From the NCBI GenBank assembly GCA_025403435.1, contig CM046348.1, positions 36,762,052-36,826,051 of the forward strand: DNA of 64,000 nt. The letters run 5' to 3'. The number at the start of each line of letters is the position of its first letter. Within the stretch, counting starts at the first letter, position 1. The stretch is from Artocarpus heterophyllus. Its lineage: Eukaryota > Streptophyta > Magnoliopsida > Rosales > Moraceae. Under the pieces are notes generated by a model. That model did no database searches. It saw nothing but the letters and a program-made list of their open reading frames with translations, and had not been told where the DNA came from. Made by a program: the position numbers and the translations under genes. Shown piece by piece: positions 48,580-61,480 of this stretch.

Positions 48580-49376
48580 ATGGGTAAACCTAAGCAGGAT
48601 GATGATTTAGGAAGCATTAATATGAAGATTCCATCCTTCCAAGGTAAAAATGATCCCAAGGCTTATCTAGAGTGGGAGAAGAGAATGGAGATGGTTTTTG
48701 ATTGTCATAATTACTCCGAGATCAAAAAGGTAAAACTTGTTGCAATTGAATTCACCAATTATGCTATTGTTTGGTGGGACAAATTGTTGAAGGATCAGAG
48801 GAGAAATCAAGAATGTTCTGTTGAGACGTGGGATGAGATGAAGGCAATCATGAGAAGACGTTTCATTCCTAGCTACAACCGTTGGGAGTTGTTCAACAAA
48901 TTGAAATGTTTAACCTAAGAATCCAAGAGTGTAGATGAATACTACAAAAAGATGGAGGTTGCTATGATCCGAGGAAATGTGGAGGAGGACAGAGAAGCCA
49001 CCATGGCTAGGTTCTTACACGGATTAAATTGTGAGATAGCGGATGTGGTGGAGATGCAACATTATGTGGAATTGACGGATATGGTGCACCCAGCCGTCAA
49101 AGTTGAGCAACAATTAAAGGGAAGAAACATGGCTAGGAGCAGGAAAAGCACGGTTGCTACAAACTCATGGAAACCAACGGGACGAATTTCCATCAACCAA
49201 GCCTAAAAGCGAGCCCTCTAAGGATGCCAAACAAGTTGCAACACCAAAACAAGGTAATACTGAGTCCTCTACTTCTAGAAACCGTGACATTAAATGTTTC
49301 AAATGCCAAGGCGGTCATATAGCTAGTCAATGTCTAAATAAAAAGGGTGATAGTGATAAATGCTTAAGGGGAGATT
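48580..49376 (+). pseudogene. G2 gag remnant
   Basis: Gypsy Gag with the widespread plant block MKIPSFQGKNDPKAYLEWEK, then VWWDKLLKD, MKAIMRRRFIPS and EATMARFLHGLN. A stop occurs near 48916 inside the capsid-like domain. The zinc knuckle (CFKCQGGHIASQC, near 49296) lacks one residue of the CX2CX4HX4C pattern. Frame changes occur near 49170 and 49370. G2 gag differs clearly from G1 gag, so the two belong to different gypsy lineages. Confidence 0.87.
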
Positions 49377-50055
49377 GAGTCGGAAGATGAACAAGAAGAC
49401 GAAGTGGATGACATGCCACCTCTTGAAGATGCTTATGATGGCCAATATACGGTGGAAGGAGAGACACTAGTGGCAAGATGAGCTCTCAGCTCATAGGTTA
49501 AGGAAGAAGAAAATAACCAGCGGGAGAACTTGTTTCATAGTCGATGTTTCGTGAATAACAAAGTTTGCAACGTTATAATTGATGGTGGAAGTTGCACCAA
49601 TGTGGCTAGCACTGAACTAGTGGAGAAATTAACATTACCAACCTTGAAACATCCACAACCGTATCGGCTTCAATGGCTGAACAATTGCGGAGAAAACAAG
49701 ATAACAAAATAGGTGTTGGTGGTGTTTACTATTGGCAAGTATTAGGATGAGGTGCTTTGCAATGTGGTGCCGATGCACGCATGTCACATCCTATTGGGAA
49801 GACCATGGCTATACAATCGGCGAGTCACACATGATGGTTTCACCAATTGGTACTACTTTATCATTAAAAAGCAGCCCAAATCACTTGTACCATTGACTCC
49901 AAAACAAGTTCTTGAAGACCAACTAAAGATGCAAAGAGCGAGTGAAAAGAGGAAAGAAAAAGAGAGAGAGGCTAAGGCTGAGAGAAAAGAAAGGGAGAGG
50001 AGAGAAAAAGAGAAATGTAAAAGCAAGAAAGAAAGAGAGAGTGACAGGGAGAGAG
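49377..50055 (+). pseudogene. G2 protease region and charged linker
   Basis: Encodes an aspartic protease-like segment with VIIDGGSCTNVAS, where the family has D-G/S-G, and LLGRPW further on. Then follows a strongly charged Lys/Glu/Arg linker (about 49920-50055) coded by GA-rich repeats. C5 is inserted at the end of this linker. Stops near 49480 and 49710 divide the frame. Confidence 0.8.
50051..50055. repeat. Target-site duplication of C5 (gagag)
   Basis: gagag at 50051-50055 recurs at 59818-59822 outside the C5 ends. The target is a GA-rich tract, so part of the match could be chance, but the LTR boundaries agree on both sides. Confidence 0.88.
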
Positions 50056-52065
50056 TGTTGGAAAAATAGTACGCAGCAGAATTTTAAAAAATTTATATCA
50101 GAGTATTTTCCAAAACACAAGTTTCACATGTTATATGCATAAATTAACCAGATCTTACTAACCTTTGAATGTCAAAGAACTCCTGCAATCAGAGAAGAGA
50201 AGTAATGTTCCAAAAGAGCATTAACCAACTAGTCTTCTTTTCTATTCTCTATCCACGATCGGAGTGAGTGTGGGCTCACACGTACAGCTCTTCCTCTAGG
50301 TGACTCTCCTTCCAATCAATTGAGAGAACCCAAAGCTAGTGCTCGTGATTTGTGAACAAGAGCTCTGAGAGAGTTTACAAATTCGCACCAATAAAGCATC
50401 ACTCTTAATCTCTCAACTGACCTTAATAACTTATGTGACTTACTCCTTATTTATAGAGGTTGGATCTAGGGTAAGTCCTTATCAGATTAGGTCTCAAAAA
50501 ATTCGAATCAAAATCAACTTTAGATCAATATATGATAAAATCTACATAAAAACGTGTAATCTTATCCTTTACACTTTGGCAGGCTGAACTGCTTAATCGG
50601 CAGGCCGAACTTGAGGATCGACATGCCAAACTGCCGAAAAATTATCTCAACGAATCTTTTATTTTTCACCCGAGATTCTATAGGATAAAGTCTCAGTTTT
50701 AATTCAATTAACCCAATAGAAAAGTTATCTAATTAAAATAACTTTATCTAGATAATCTCTAAGAAAATAAATGAATTCCTACTAATTTTACAAGTTTATC
50801 TTGATTTAATTTATTCAAAATTAAATCAACCGATAAACAGACAAGAATTATCTGATACTAATAATTCAACAAGTTTATCTTGAATAATTTTATCACAAAA
50901 TTAATTCAACCGATAAACAGACATGAATTATTTGATTCTTTCAAATTTCAACCAATCTAATAAATCTGACATAAGCCACCAATTATTGGAAAAGCACGCC
51001 TTATCGTTACAAGATGTTGTAAGCTAGCAAAAGGGACCAAATGGACCTATATAGTTCAAGCTCCCGATAATTACGAAACCCAATATCTTAGATATACGTT
51101 TCAAAATTATCAACTCCAACGCTACTCCGCTAAAAGCTTGGAGCTGCACTCTCGAACTACATAGAATTATGAATCCTGCATAGCTAAGTCTCCATGACAT
51201 ATCATAGTGTATCGTATCCCTATAGGATTATCCATAATAGGCTTAAGGACAAGTTCTGACTTACCTTCTCGATTACTTTTATCTTACATTCCATTATCTC
51301 ATTATCGGAAAATTTACCATCCAAAGACAGTATACCAACTGGTTACACCTATGTATCCAAATGGTTGAGCGCTCCAGTTTTTCAATTACAGGATAACGCA
51401 TATAAGAGGATATCACTACTCCTAAAGAGGAGCTATGGATTCCATATCTACGAATAATAGGTCTACATTATCAAGAGTCATGCCTCCAATGTACCTGTAT
51501 GCATACCACTATTAAAATGTGAGTGTGACCCTTTGGTACATCAAAAGACATAAGTCAAGACAACGGGCCAACTATTCATCTCAGGATTAAGATACAATAC
51601 AAATGATTGTCTAAAGTGAATCGATTTGCCGAGATAGAATTATTAATCCAAATCAATTCACTTTATGTCCCGATCCAACACATCGTCACCTATGACAACG
51701 TGCCAATGTTTCTATTCACGGAGTCCACCTCCAATGGTTAAGACAAACCATCTCCCAATAGGGATATAGACAACATAACAATCTTTACATAAATAAAGCG
51801 TCCAACTTTATTCTCTCAATTGCGGATCTTATGATTTAGACTGTCACCTTAAGAGTCGTGTCTTCCGTATAATCTGTCCATCATATGCGCAATTCTTAAA
51901 GGTTTAGACTGACAGTCTAAGACTTTTGTTTGCTTAACATACATTCAACAAATATGAACGTAAAGAGGACAAGATTTGGTATATAAATAATAAATAAATT
52001 CTTTATTGATAAAAATGTCTCCAAAAACTTATTACATTTTACTCTTAGGGCATACATGCCTAACA
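50056..52065 (-). repeat. C5 3' LTR (left copy)
   Basis: 2010 bp. It has three palindrome units beginning at 50577, 50598 and 50619, spaced 21 bp. Confidence 0.93.
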
Positions 52066-52079
52066 ATCTCCCACTTACA

Positions 52080-55000
52080 CTAAGTGAGTAAATATGACAA
52101 ATCTCGTATCCCCATACCTTGCACATGCCTTTTGAAGACTCTCCCAGTAAGTTTCTTCGTGAATGGATCTGCTAAATTGTCCTCTGACGCGATCTTGCAC
52201 ACCATGACATGCTCGCCCTCAACGAAGTCCTTTATCACATGATACTTTCAATCAATCTGCTTACTCTTCTTATGAAATCTTGGTTTCTTAGCATTAGCTA
52301 CCGCCGTACTGTTGTCATAGTACAATGATACCGCCTTATCCATACCAGGAACAACCTCAACATCCCCAAGGAACTTGCGGAGCCACACTGCTTCTTTCAA
52401 AGCATCACTAGCTGCCACATACTCAGCCTCCATCGTTGAATCCAAAGTGCAATCTTGCTTGATACTTCTCCAATTGATGGCAGCGCTGCCCAGAGTAAAC
52501 ACAAAACCCAAAGTCGATTTCCTAGAATCCAGGCAGGATTAAAAATCTGAGTCAATATATCCTAGAGGAGTCAAGTCCTCACCCGAATATACAAGCATAT
52601 ACCCTCGAGCCCTTCTCAGGTGCTTGAAAATATGCTTTACCGCAACCCAATGGTTCGGTCCTGGATCCACTTGAAATCGACTTACAATCCCGACCGCATA
52701 ACAAATATCCGGTAGTGTGCAAAGCATAGCATACATGAGACTACCTACTGCCGAGGCATAAGTTACCTTCTTCATATATTCTCTTTCTTCCCTAGACTTT
52801 GGAGAGTTTTTCTTAGAAAGAGTAATTCCAGACTTAGATGGTTGCCCACCTTTCTTAGAATCCTACATTGCAAACCTCTTGAGAATTTTATCTATATAGC
52901 CGGCCTAGGGCAAAGCTATCATTTTGTTCTTCCTCTCTCGAAAGATCTGGATACTGAGAAAAAAATTAGCCTCTCCCAAGTCCTTCACGTCAAACTGCTT
53001 GGTCAACCATAATTTGACTGATGACAATGCCCCAACGTCACTGCCAATTAGCAAAATATCATCTATATAGAGCAGTAGAAAAACCACCTTTCTATCCTTA
53101 ATGTGTTTGTAAACACATGGCTCATCCACATTTTGTGAGAACCCAAAAGTTTTGATCACTTAATCAAATCTTATGTTCCAAGAACGAGAAGCCTGCTTAA
53201 GTCTATAAATTGACTTTAGCAGCTTACAAACCTTACGCTCTTGACCCTTGACCTTGAACCCGTTTGGTTGTTCCATATAAATGGACTCATCAAGATAGCC
53301 ATTTAGAAAAGCCATCTTTACATCCATCTGCCAATCTCATAGTCGAGAGCAGCGGCTATGGACAAAAGAATCCAGATGGACTTAAGCATGGTTACAGGCG
53401 AAAAGGTTTCCTTGTAATCTATTCCTTCCTTTTGTATATAACCCTTAGCTACCAATCTAGCCTTAAAGGTTTTGAACTTTCCATCCACTCCTCTTTTTCT
53501 CTTGTAGATCCACTTACAACCTATGGGTTTTACCCCTTCGGGAAGATCTACAAGCTCCCAGGCTAGATTGGTCTCCATAGACTTCATCTCTGTGTTTATG
53601 GCCTCTGTCCAGACTTTTGAATCAACATCCTCCAGAGCCACTGCGTAAGTATAAGGATCCCTATCATGTTCATCCGGTTCACCCAAAAAGACTTCCTCAT
53701 TGAACATATACCTCTCAGGTAGACGCTCGATCCTCCCACTACACCGAAGATCCTTATTTTGTTGTTTAGGTTTGTTTGGTTTTTCTACACTGATCGGAAC
53801 GGTTTCATTCGGAACCTCTAGAGTGATCGGATCACTCCTTAACTTCTCAAGCACCACTTTGCTTTGAGGTTTAAAGTCGTTCATATAACTCTCCTCAAGG
53901 AAAGTTGCATTAGTTGAAACCATGACTTTATTTTCGTTTGGGTTATAGAAATAACCCCCTTTAGTCCCTTTTGGATAGTCTACAAACACGCAAACTTCCA
54001 AACATGCTTCCAACTTATTCGCATCCTTAAACAGGACATGAGCTGGATGTCCCCATATGCGAATATGGTTTAAGGATGTCTTCTTACTCGTCCATAACTC
54101 ATGAGGAGTTTTAGGGACAGATTTTGAAGGCACATTGTTCAAAAGATAACATGTAGTTTGTAGTGCATATCTCTAAAATGATAAAGGCAATGATGAATAA
54201 CACATTATGGACCTAACCATGTCCAATAAGTTCTATTTCTTCTTTTTGCTACGCCATTCTGCCACGGAGTGCCCGATGCAATCAAATGGGATAAAATCCC
54301 ATTCTCCAATAAGTGTCCCAAGAACTCATCAGAAAGGTATTCTTTACCTCGATCGGATCAAAGTGCCTTTATGGGTCTACCCAATTACTTTTTCACTTCA
54401 GCCTGAAACTCCCTAAACTTGTCAAAAGTTTCGCTTTTGTGGTGCATTAGGTACACATACCCATATCTTGAGTAATCGTCAATAAAAGTGACGAAGTACT
54501 CATACCCTCCTCGCGCCCGAATGTTCATCTATCTGCAAACATCACTATGCACAAGTTCTAGAACCCCTTCGGTCCTATTGCCCTTAGACCCGTATGGTCT
54601 TTTGGTCATTTTACCCTCCAAACAAGATTCACATTGAGGTATAGATTCCACCTTTAACTGACTTAAAGGTCCATCCCTTACCATCCTTTGAATCCTATTC
54701 AGGTTAATATGACCAAGGCGCAAATGCCAAAGATAAGTCTTATTAGAGTGAGAAGTTTTAAGTCTTTTAGAGTCCTTATCATTCATCTCAGCATTAAGCA
54801 GTAAGTCCATCTTAGATTATTTTGCATCCATCCAGAGCAGATAAAAGATTTGTTTTTACGAATCACCACTTTATCATTAAAAGAAACTAAATAGGAGTCT
54901 TTAAATGAACAAGCTACAGAAATTAAATTCCTTTTAAATTTAGGAACATAAAAACAATCTTGCAAAATTAAATTCCTATAATTATCAAAATAAAGATGGA

Positions 55001-56014
55001 CGTCTCCCACTGCTTTCGCTAAGACCAAGGATCCATCGCCCATCCGAAGCGTGAAGTCTTCATGTAGCAGACTTCTCGTTTCTTTGAACCCCTGTAGAGA
55101 AACACAAACATGATTAGTTGCACCGAAATCTATGACTTAAATGTCACTAGATTCCTCAACCAAATAAGTTTTTAAATATAGAAGATCACACCTACCTCCT
55201 TTGGAAATGAAGTCCTTACAATGCTTCTTGATGTACCCGACCTTTCCACAGAAGAAGCACTTAAGCTTCTTTGGGTTCTTCTTTTTCTTTTTCTTGCTCT
55301 TGGTCTACCAGGACTGGAAGACTTCCTGTTCTTGGCCTGTTGCTTCTTTCCATTCCTAGAGTTGGGATTGGAACCAAAAGTAGCTATCAAATTGGCCTCT
55401 CCACTTGCAAAAGACTCCCTGATCAGCAGTTTGAACTTTTGTAACTGTTTCATCAATTCTGTTAAGGTCATATCCCGCCTATTGCTTAAATTAAAAGTAA
55501 CTCAAAACGGAATAAATTCCTTTGATAGAGTCTCAAAGACCATAGTAATCTGAGTTTCAACATCGATGTCGGCTCCATTGGTTTGAGCCTCAGCGAGGTA
55601 ACCCATGACCAACATCATGTGCTCCTTTACAGATGTCCTCGGCCTCTGCTTACAGTTAAGAAGTTTTCGAAGTGCCCCTTATCGCTTTGTTATGGCTTGG
55701 CCTCTAAACATGTCTTTAAGATTATCCAAGATCTGCTTCGTAGTCTCATAATTCTGATGTTGAGCCTGTAGCACGTTAATCATACTGGCCATAACATAGC
55801 AGTGGGCCTGATCATTTGCATCCTTCCAGTGATTGAACACTTGGAATTGCTCCTAAGTGGAATCTCCTATAGGCTGGGGAGGACAAGGAGTTGTCAGGAC
55901 AAATTTCAGTTTCTTAAAGAAGAGGACGATATCTAGGTTCCGTTTCCAATCATTATAATTCTCTCCGGTTAATAGGTTTTTGTCAAGTATCAAAGATAAA
56001 GCGTTTTTAGACAT
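52080..56014 (-). pseudogene. C5 gag-pol remnant
   Basis: Copia polyprotein on the minus strand from the MSKNALS ATG (56014) to the family stop (52080). Open pieces include Gag (56014 to about 55853), the Gag/zinc-knuckle region (55471-55172), integrase pieces (55043-54529), a 274-codon stretch from integrase C-terminus into RT (54142-53318), RT with YIDD (53159-52905), and RNase H (52775-52248). Stops and frameshifts separate them, and the protease Asp lies in the gap near 55130, where the sequence is altered. Intermediate in decay between C4 and C3. Confidence 0.92.
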
Positions 56015-56166
56015 TTTTAATCTACAATAAAGAATCAAATACCAAACATAAGCAAACATATCATAATAGTTTAGTAAGATAACACAATCATGTAAAAACA
56101 TACAAATGTGTTTATGTGTCAAAATCTTGAAAATATCACAACCTCACAATGATAATTCCCAACTCA

Positions 56167-56492
56167 GAATTCAACAAACTCCTAAGTAAGTCATGCCAAA
56201 GTCAATCAGGAAATGGATCTCCTCCTAATTAATATATGCCATCCAGGACCTGTATGATCCACCATATATTAATAATCGTTTCTTTGGCCATTAATTTTAT
56301 TAACAGAGCTCATAGGGGAGGTTAATAATAAAATTAACATGAGTGTATAACCATCGTTTCAATATTTTATCCATGATTTATAATCACCACCTTGGGGTGT
56401 GCAACCATAAATCATGCTAAAAAACCTTATCCTCTCAGAGATCCAATCTGGTATATAATAGAAATCCCCTCCTAGGGGTTGGGACCACCATG
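56167..56492 (-). other. C5 leader stem-loop array
   Basis: The same hairpin series as in C4, on the minus strand. Arms are mostly kept; CCTAGG is intact only in hairpin A, and the GGATCC loop has become AGATCC. Confidence 0.65.
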
Positions 56493-56977
56493 TTCTTCTT
56501 ATGGACCAACGATGGAGGCCGTAGGTCCTCTCTTCAAAAACCTTTTCCAACTCAATATTTTGAAACCAAGGTTTTATTTTAAGAGACATGCATTTAATAT
56601 GAGCGACACTCCCTATTCTATATGACATGTTATCAATATACATGGCAAATCATATTATAATGAAGACAAGCAAAACAATCAAGCAAAGCTACAAGCAAAA
56701 TAATAATAACCGTAATATTATGGTTCCACCCTAGAGAATAGAAATCAAAGGTTACAAGAGAATAATCAAAACATATTATTGATTCTTTATCCTTGAATTC
56801 TCAGGTTGTATCTCTCATCATGTAATGTCCATCTTAAAGTCTTCAATCCCGTATGAATCGAATACTTCATATTTTTGATCATATCCAAATTCAATGTTTA
56901 TTGGAATTGTCCCAAAAATAAAATTAAAACTGCATTAAAAAGCTACACCTTTGTTGAAAAAAATTCTAGCTCTTTAC

Positions 56978-57199
56978 CGGCATGCCGATCTAGGTGATCG
57001 GCCTACCGGACATGACCCATCGACCTATCGATCTTCAGATCGGCCTACTGATGCACGACAAATAGGCCTGCCAAACTGGAAGTTTGGCCTGCCGTCAGAG
57101 CCACTAGATTTTTGCCCCACTGTCCGCTTGCCAAACCTCATATTTGGCCTACCAATCTACGACCATCGGTCTATCGAACTAGAAGGTTCGACATACCAA
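56978..57199. repeat. Decayed palindrome array in C5 leader
   Basis: Units such as CGGCATGCCG and CGGCCTACCG recur about every 21-22 bp, many with C-to-T or G-to-A changes. Between this array and the PBS lies AT-rich DNA without a gene. Confidence 0.75.
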
Positions 57200-57689
57200 T
57201 CGAGCGAAAATCACCCTTTTTAGAAAATACAATTTTTAATGCAATTCATGAATTTTATTTTCAATAATTCAAAACATAAAATTAGAGACTCAAGAAATAC
57301 CTAGGAGCGCCATCATCAATCTTCTAGATCCGCCTTCTCTGAAAAATTATTAAATTACAAAATTCTTACAAAATTAAAAATAAATAATAATTCCTAGACG
57401 GAGATGATAGTCCGCCATCTAATTACATGAAAGACCTAGATACAAATTCTAACCTCTAAGGAACTATAACTGGTATATATTAATTAATTAATAAATAATT
57501 AAATAACCATTTAATCAACCATAATTAATTAATGAACATTCACCACATAATCCATGACAACATATAAAATATATAGAAACCTAAAGTGCCAACTCTCTAT
57601 AAAATTAAATTCATGGATAAGAGAGATTAAGATCTCAAAATTTATACATATAGTATGATCACAAACTTGTAAATTTATGTAAAAACCTT

Positions 57690-57702
57690 GTCTCTGAAAC
57701 CA
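57690..57702 (-). other. C5 primer-binding site, degenerate
   Basis: Minus strand TGGTTTCAGAGAC, two mismatches from the intact PBS of C2 and C4. Confidence 0.8.
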
Positions 57703-57704
57703 AT

Positions 57705-59817
57705 TATTGGAAAAATAGTATGTAGCAGAATTTTAAAAAATTTATATCAGAGTATTTTCTAAAACACAAGTTTGACATGCTATATGCATAAATTAACCAG
57801 ATCTTACTAACCTTGGCATGCTGAAGAACTCCTGCAATCAGAGAAGAGAAGTAACGTTCCAAAAGAGCCTAAACCAACTAGTCTTCTTTGCTATTCTCTA
57901 TCCACGATCCGAGTGAGTGTGGGCTCACATGTACAGCTCTTCCTCTAGGTGACTCTCATTCCAATCAATTGAGATAACCCAAAACTAGTGTTCATGATTT
58001 GTGAATAAGAGCTCTCAGGGAGCTTCCAGATTCTCACCAGCAGAGTATCACTTTTAATCTCTCAAATGATTTTAATAACTTATGTAACTTACTCCCTATT
58101 TATAAAGGTTGGGTCTAGGGTTAGTCCTTATCAGATTAGATCTCAAAAATTCGAATTAGAATCAAATTTAGATCAATATTTGATAAAATCTGCGTGAAAA
58201 CATGTAATCTTATCCTTCGTACTTTGACAGGCCGAACTGCTTAATCGGCAGACCGAACTTGCCCATCAGCAGGCCAAACTTGAGGATCGACATGCCGAAC
58301 TGTCAAAAAATTATCTCAACGAATCTTTTATTTTTCACTCGATATTCTATAGGATAAAGTCTTAATTTTAATTCAAATAACCCAATAGAAAGTTATCTAA
58401 TTAAAACAACTTTATCTAGATAATCTCTAAGAAAATAAATGAATTCTTAATAATTCTACAAGTTTATCGTGATTTAATTTATTCAAAATTAAATCAACCG
58501 ATAAACAAACAAGAATTATCTTATCCTAATAATTCAACAAGTTTATCTTGAATTAATTTTATCACAAAATTAATTCAACCAATAAACAGACATGAATTAT
58601 TTGATTCTTTTGAATTTCAACCAATCTAATAAATCTAACATAAGTCACCAATTATTGGAAAAGCACGCCGTATCGTTATAGGATATTGTGAGCGAGCAAA
58701 GGGGACCAAATGGACTTATATAGTTCAAGCTCCGGATAATCACGAAACCCAATATCCTAGATATACATTTCATAATTATCAACTTCAACGCTACTCTACT
58801 AAAAGCTTGGAGCTGCACTCTCGAACTACATAGAATTACAAAGCCAGTAGAGCTAAGTCTCCATGATATATTATAGTGTATCATATCTCCATATGATTAT
58901 CCATAATCAGCTTAAGGACAAGTTTTGTCTTACCTTCTGATTATTTTTATCTTACGTTATATTATCTCACCATCGAAAAACTTACCATCCAAAGATAGTA
59001 TACCAAATGGTTGAGCGCTCTAGTTTTTTAATTATAGGATAACGCATATAAGAAGATATCACTACTCCTAAAGAGGAGTAGTATACCAATCGGTTACACC
59101 TATGTATCCAAATGGTTGAGCGCTCTAGTTTTTTAATTACAGAATAACGCATATAAGAAGATATCACTACTCCTAAAGAGGAGCTATGGATTCTATATCT
59201 ACGAATAACAGGTCTATGCTATCAAGAGTCATACCTTCAACGTACTGGCATGCATACCACTATTAAGATGTGGGTGTGACCCTTTGGTACATCAAAAGAC
59301 ACAAGTCAAGATAACGGGCCCACTATTCATCTCAGGATTAAGATACAATACAAATGATTGTCTAAGTGAATCAATTTGCCGAGACAAAATTATTAATCCA
59401 AATCAATTCACTTTATGTCCCGATCCAACACATCGTCACCTATGACAACGTGCCAATATTTCTATTCATGGAGTCCACCTCCAATGGTTAAGGCAAACCA
59501 TCTCCCAATAGGGATATATACAACATAACAATCTTTACATGAATAAAGCGCCCAACTTTATTCCCTCGATTGCGTATCTTATGATTTAGACTGTCACCTT
59601 AAGAATCGTGTCTTCCGCATAATCTATCCATCATATACCTAATTCTTAAAGGTTTAGACTGGCAGTCTTAGACTTTTGTTTACTTAACATACATTCAACA
59701 AATATGAATGTAAAGAGGACAAGATTTGGTATATAAATAATAAATAAATTCTTTATTGACAAAAATGTCTCAAAAAACTTATTACATTTTTACTCCTTAG
59801 GGCATACATGTCTAATA
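57705..59817 (-). repeat. C5 5' LTR (right copy)
   Basis: 2113 bp. Four palindrome units start at 58225, 58246, 58267 and 58288. A direct tandem duplication lies at 58996-59183. TATA box on the minus strand at 58096-58104. Confidence 0.93.
58996..59183. repeat. Tandem duplication inside C5 5' LTR
   Basis: Two direct copies, about 83 and 105 bp, of the block starting AGTATACCAA and ending AAAGAGGAG. The first copy lacks a 22-base segment between two CCAA microhomologies. No other LTR in the window has it. Confidence 0.85.
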
Positions 59818-60891
59818 GAGAGTTGCGGCCTTAGTGTCCACAAGAGCGGAAAATTACAACTTTATTGCAAAGAAAAGTGAGATGAAGAGTGCTTTACTTT
59901 CGCAACAACCCTTTTTGGTACTCATTTACAAGGAGGCCCTTTTGAATAGCAATGATCTTACTGGTTCTTTGCCGAGCAACATTGTTTCTTTTTTGTAGGA
60001 ATTTGAAGATGTTCTTCCCGAAGAGGTGCCTTCTGGTTTACTTCTGATTCGAGGAATTGAACATCAAATTGATTTTATACTCGGTGCAACAATTCCTAAT
60101 CGACCCCCCTATAGAAGTAATCTTGAGGAGACGAAGGAACTTCAACGACAAGTTAACGAGATGATGGAGAAGGGGTATGTTCTAGAGAGCATGAGTCCAT
60201 GTGCGGTTCTAGTGTTGCTAGTGCTTAAGAAGGATGGGACTTGGAGAATGTGCATTAATTGCCAAGCCATCAACAACATTACGGTAAAGTATCGACATCC
60301 TATTCCTTAATTAGATGATAGGCTAGATGAATTGCATGGATCTTGTGTGTTTTCTAATATTGATCTTACGAGCGGATATCATCAAATTAGAATGAAAGAA
60401 GGTGATGACTGGAAAACTACCCTTAAAACAAAATATGGTTTGTATGGATGGTTAGTTATGCCTTTTGGATTAACAAATGCACTAGTACTTTCATGAGACT
60501 TATAAACCATGTTTTGCATGCTTTCAATGGTAAATTCATAGTTGTCTACTTTGATGATATTTTGATTTATAGCAAAAACTTGGACAATCATGTTGAACAT
60601 CTAAAACTTGTTTTAGAAGTTTTACAAAAAGAAAGGCTATTTGCTAGTCTTAAGAAGTGTATGTTTTGCACAGATAAGTTTGTGTTTCTTGGTTTTGTTG
60701 TAAGTGCTAAAGGGATTAAAGTAGACAAGGAAAAGGTGAAGGCAATTCAAGAGTGGCCAACGCCTACTTCTGTGAACCAGGGAAGAAGTTTCTATGGCTT
60801 GGCTAGTTTTGACCGATGCTTTGTTCGGGACTTTAGCACCATTGCCATGCCCCTAACCAAAGTCATCGAGAAGAGTATTTTGTTTAAGTAG
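59818..60891 (+). pseudogene. G2 reverse transcriptase remnant
   Basis: Resumes G2 after C5. The pre-RT segment contains FEDVLPEEVPSGL. RT blocks follow: [39 protein letters not shown] and catalytic YFDDILIYS (60547-60558), then the GFVVSAKGIKVD connection. Stops at about 59997 and 60308 and a frameshift near 60480 inactivate it, though the catalytic Asp pair is intact. Confidence 0.9.
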
Positions 60892-61480
60892 GGAAAAGAG
60901 AAAAAGAAGGCATTCAAACTCATCAAGGAAAAATTGACTAATGCACCTTTACTTGTTTTACCTAACTTTGCTAAAATGTTTGAACTTGAGTGTGAGGCTT
61001 TAGGTATAGGTATCAGAGGCATGTTAATGCAATAGGGAAGATCAGTGGCGTGCTTTAGTGAAAAGTTGAATGGGGCAGCCCTAAACTATCCCACTTACAA
61101 CAAAGAATTATGTGCATTGGTTCAAACTTTAGAGACTTGGCAGCACTACCTTTGGCCAAAAGAGTTTGTGATTCATACGGATCATGAATCCTTAAAGCAC
61201 TTAAAGGGGTAGCACAAGTTGAGCAAATGCCATGCTAAATGGTTGGAGTTCATTGAGACATTCTTGTGTGTGATCAACTACAAACAAGGTAAGGAAAACA
61301 TAGTTGCTGATGCACTTTCACGTAGGTACACTTTACTTTCAACTCTTGATGTTAAATTGCTTGGATTTGATTACATTAATGAGTTGTATGCAATGTATTC
61401 TGATTTCGATGACTTGTTTAAAAATTGCACTAAGGGGGCATATGGGAAATTCTATTTGCATGATAGGTTTTTGTTATGAG
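60892..61480 (+). pseudogene. G2 RNase H remnant
   Basis: Gypsy RNase H. The first-Asp block reads FELECEALGIGIRGMLMQ, where the catalytic Asp appears as Glu. Then follow [35 protein letters not shown], and VADALSRR near 61304. Stops at 60889, 61033 and 61210. Confidence 0.86.

Larger units (their letters stand above)
50056..59817 (-). mobile_element. Ty1/copia element C5
   Basis: A 9762-bp minus-strand member of the copia family inserted in G2. LTRs 50056-52065 (2010 bp) and 57705-59817 (2113 bp). The outer 5' terminus and inner LTR edge have mutated (TA instead of CA, and TATTGG instead of TGTTGG). Polyprotein decayed. The length difference of the LTRs is explained by a tandem duplication and one extra palindrome unit in the right LTR. 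Confidence 0.94.
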
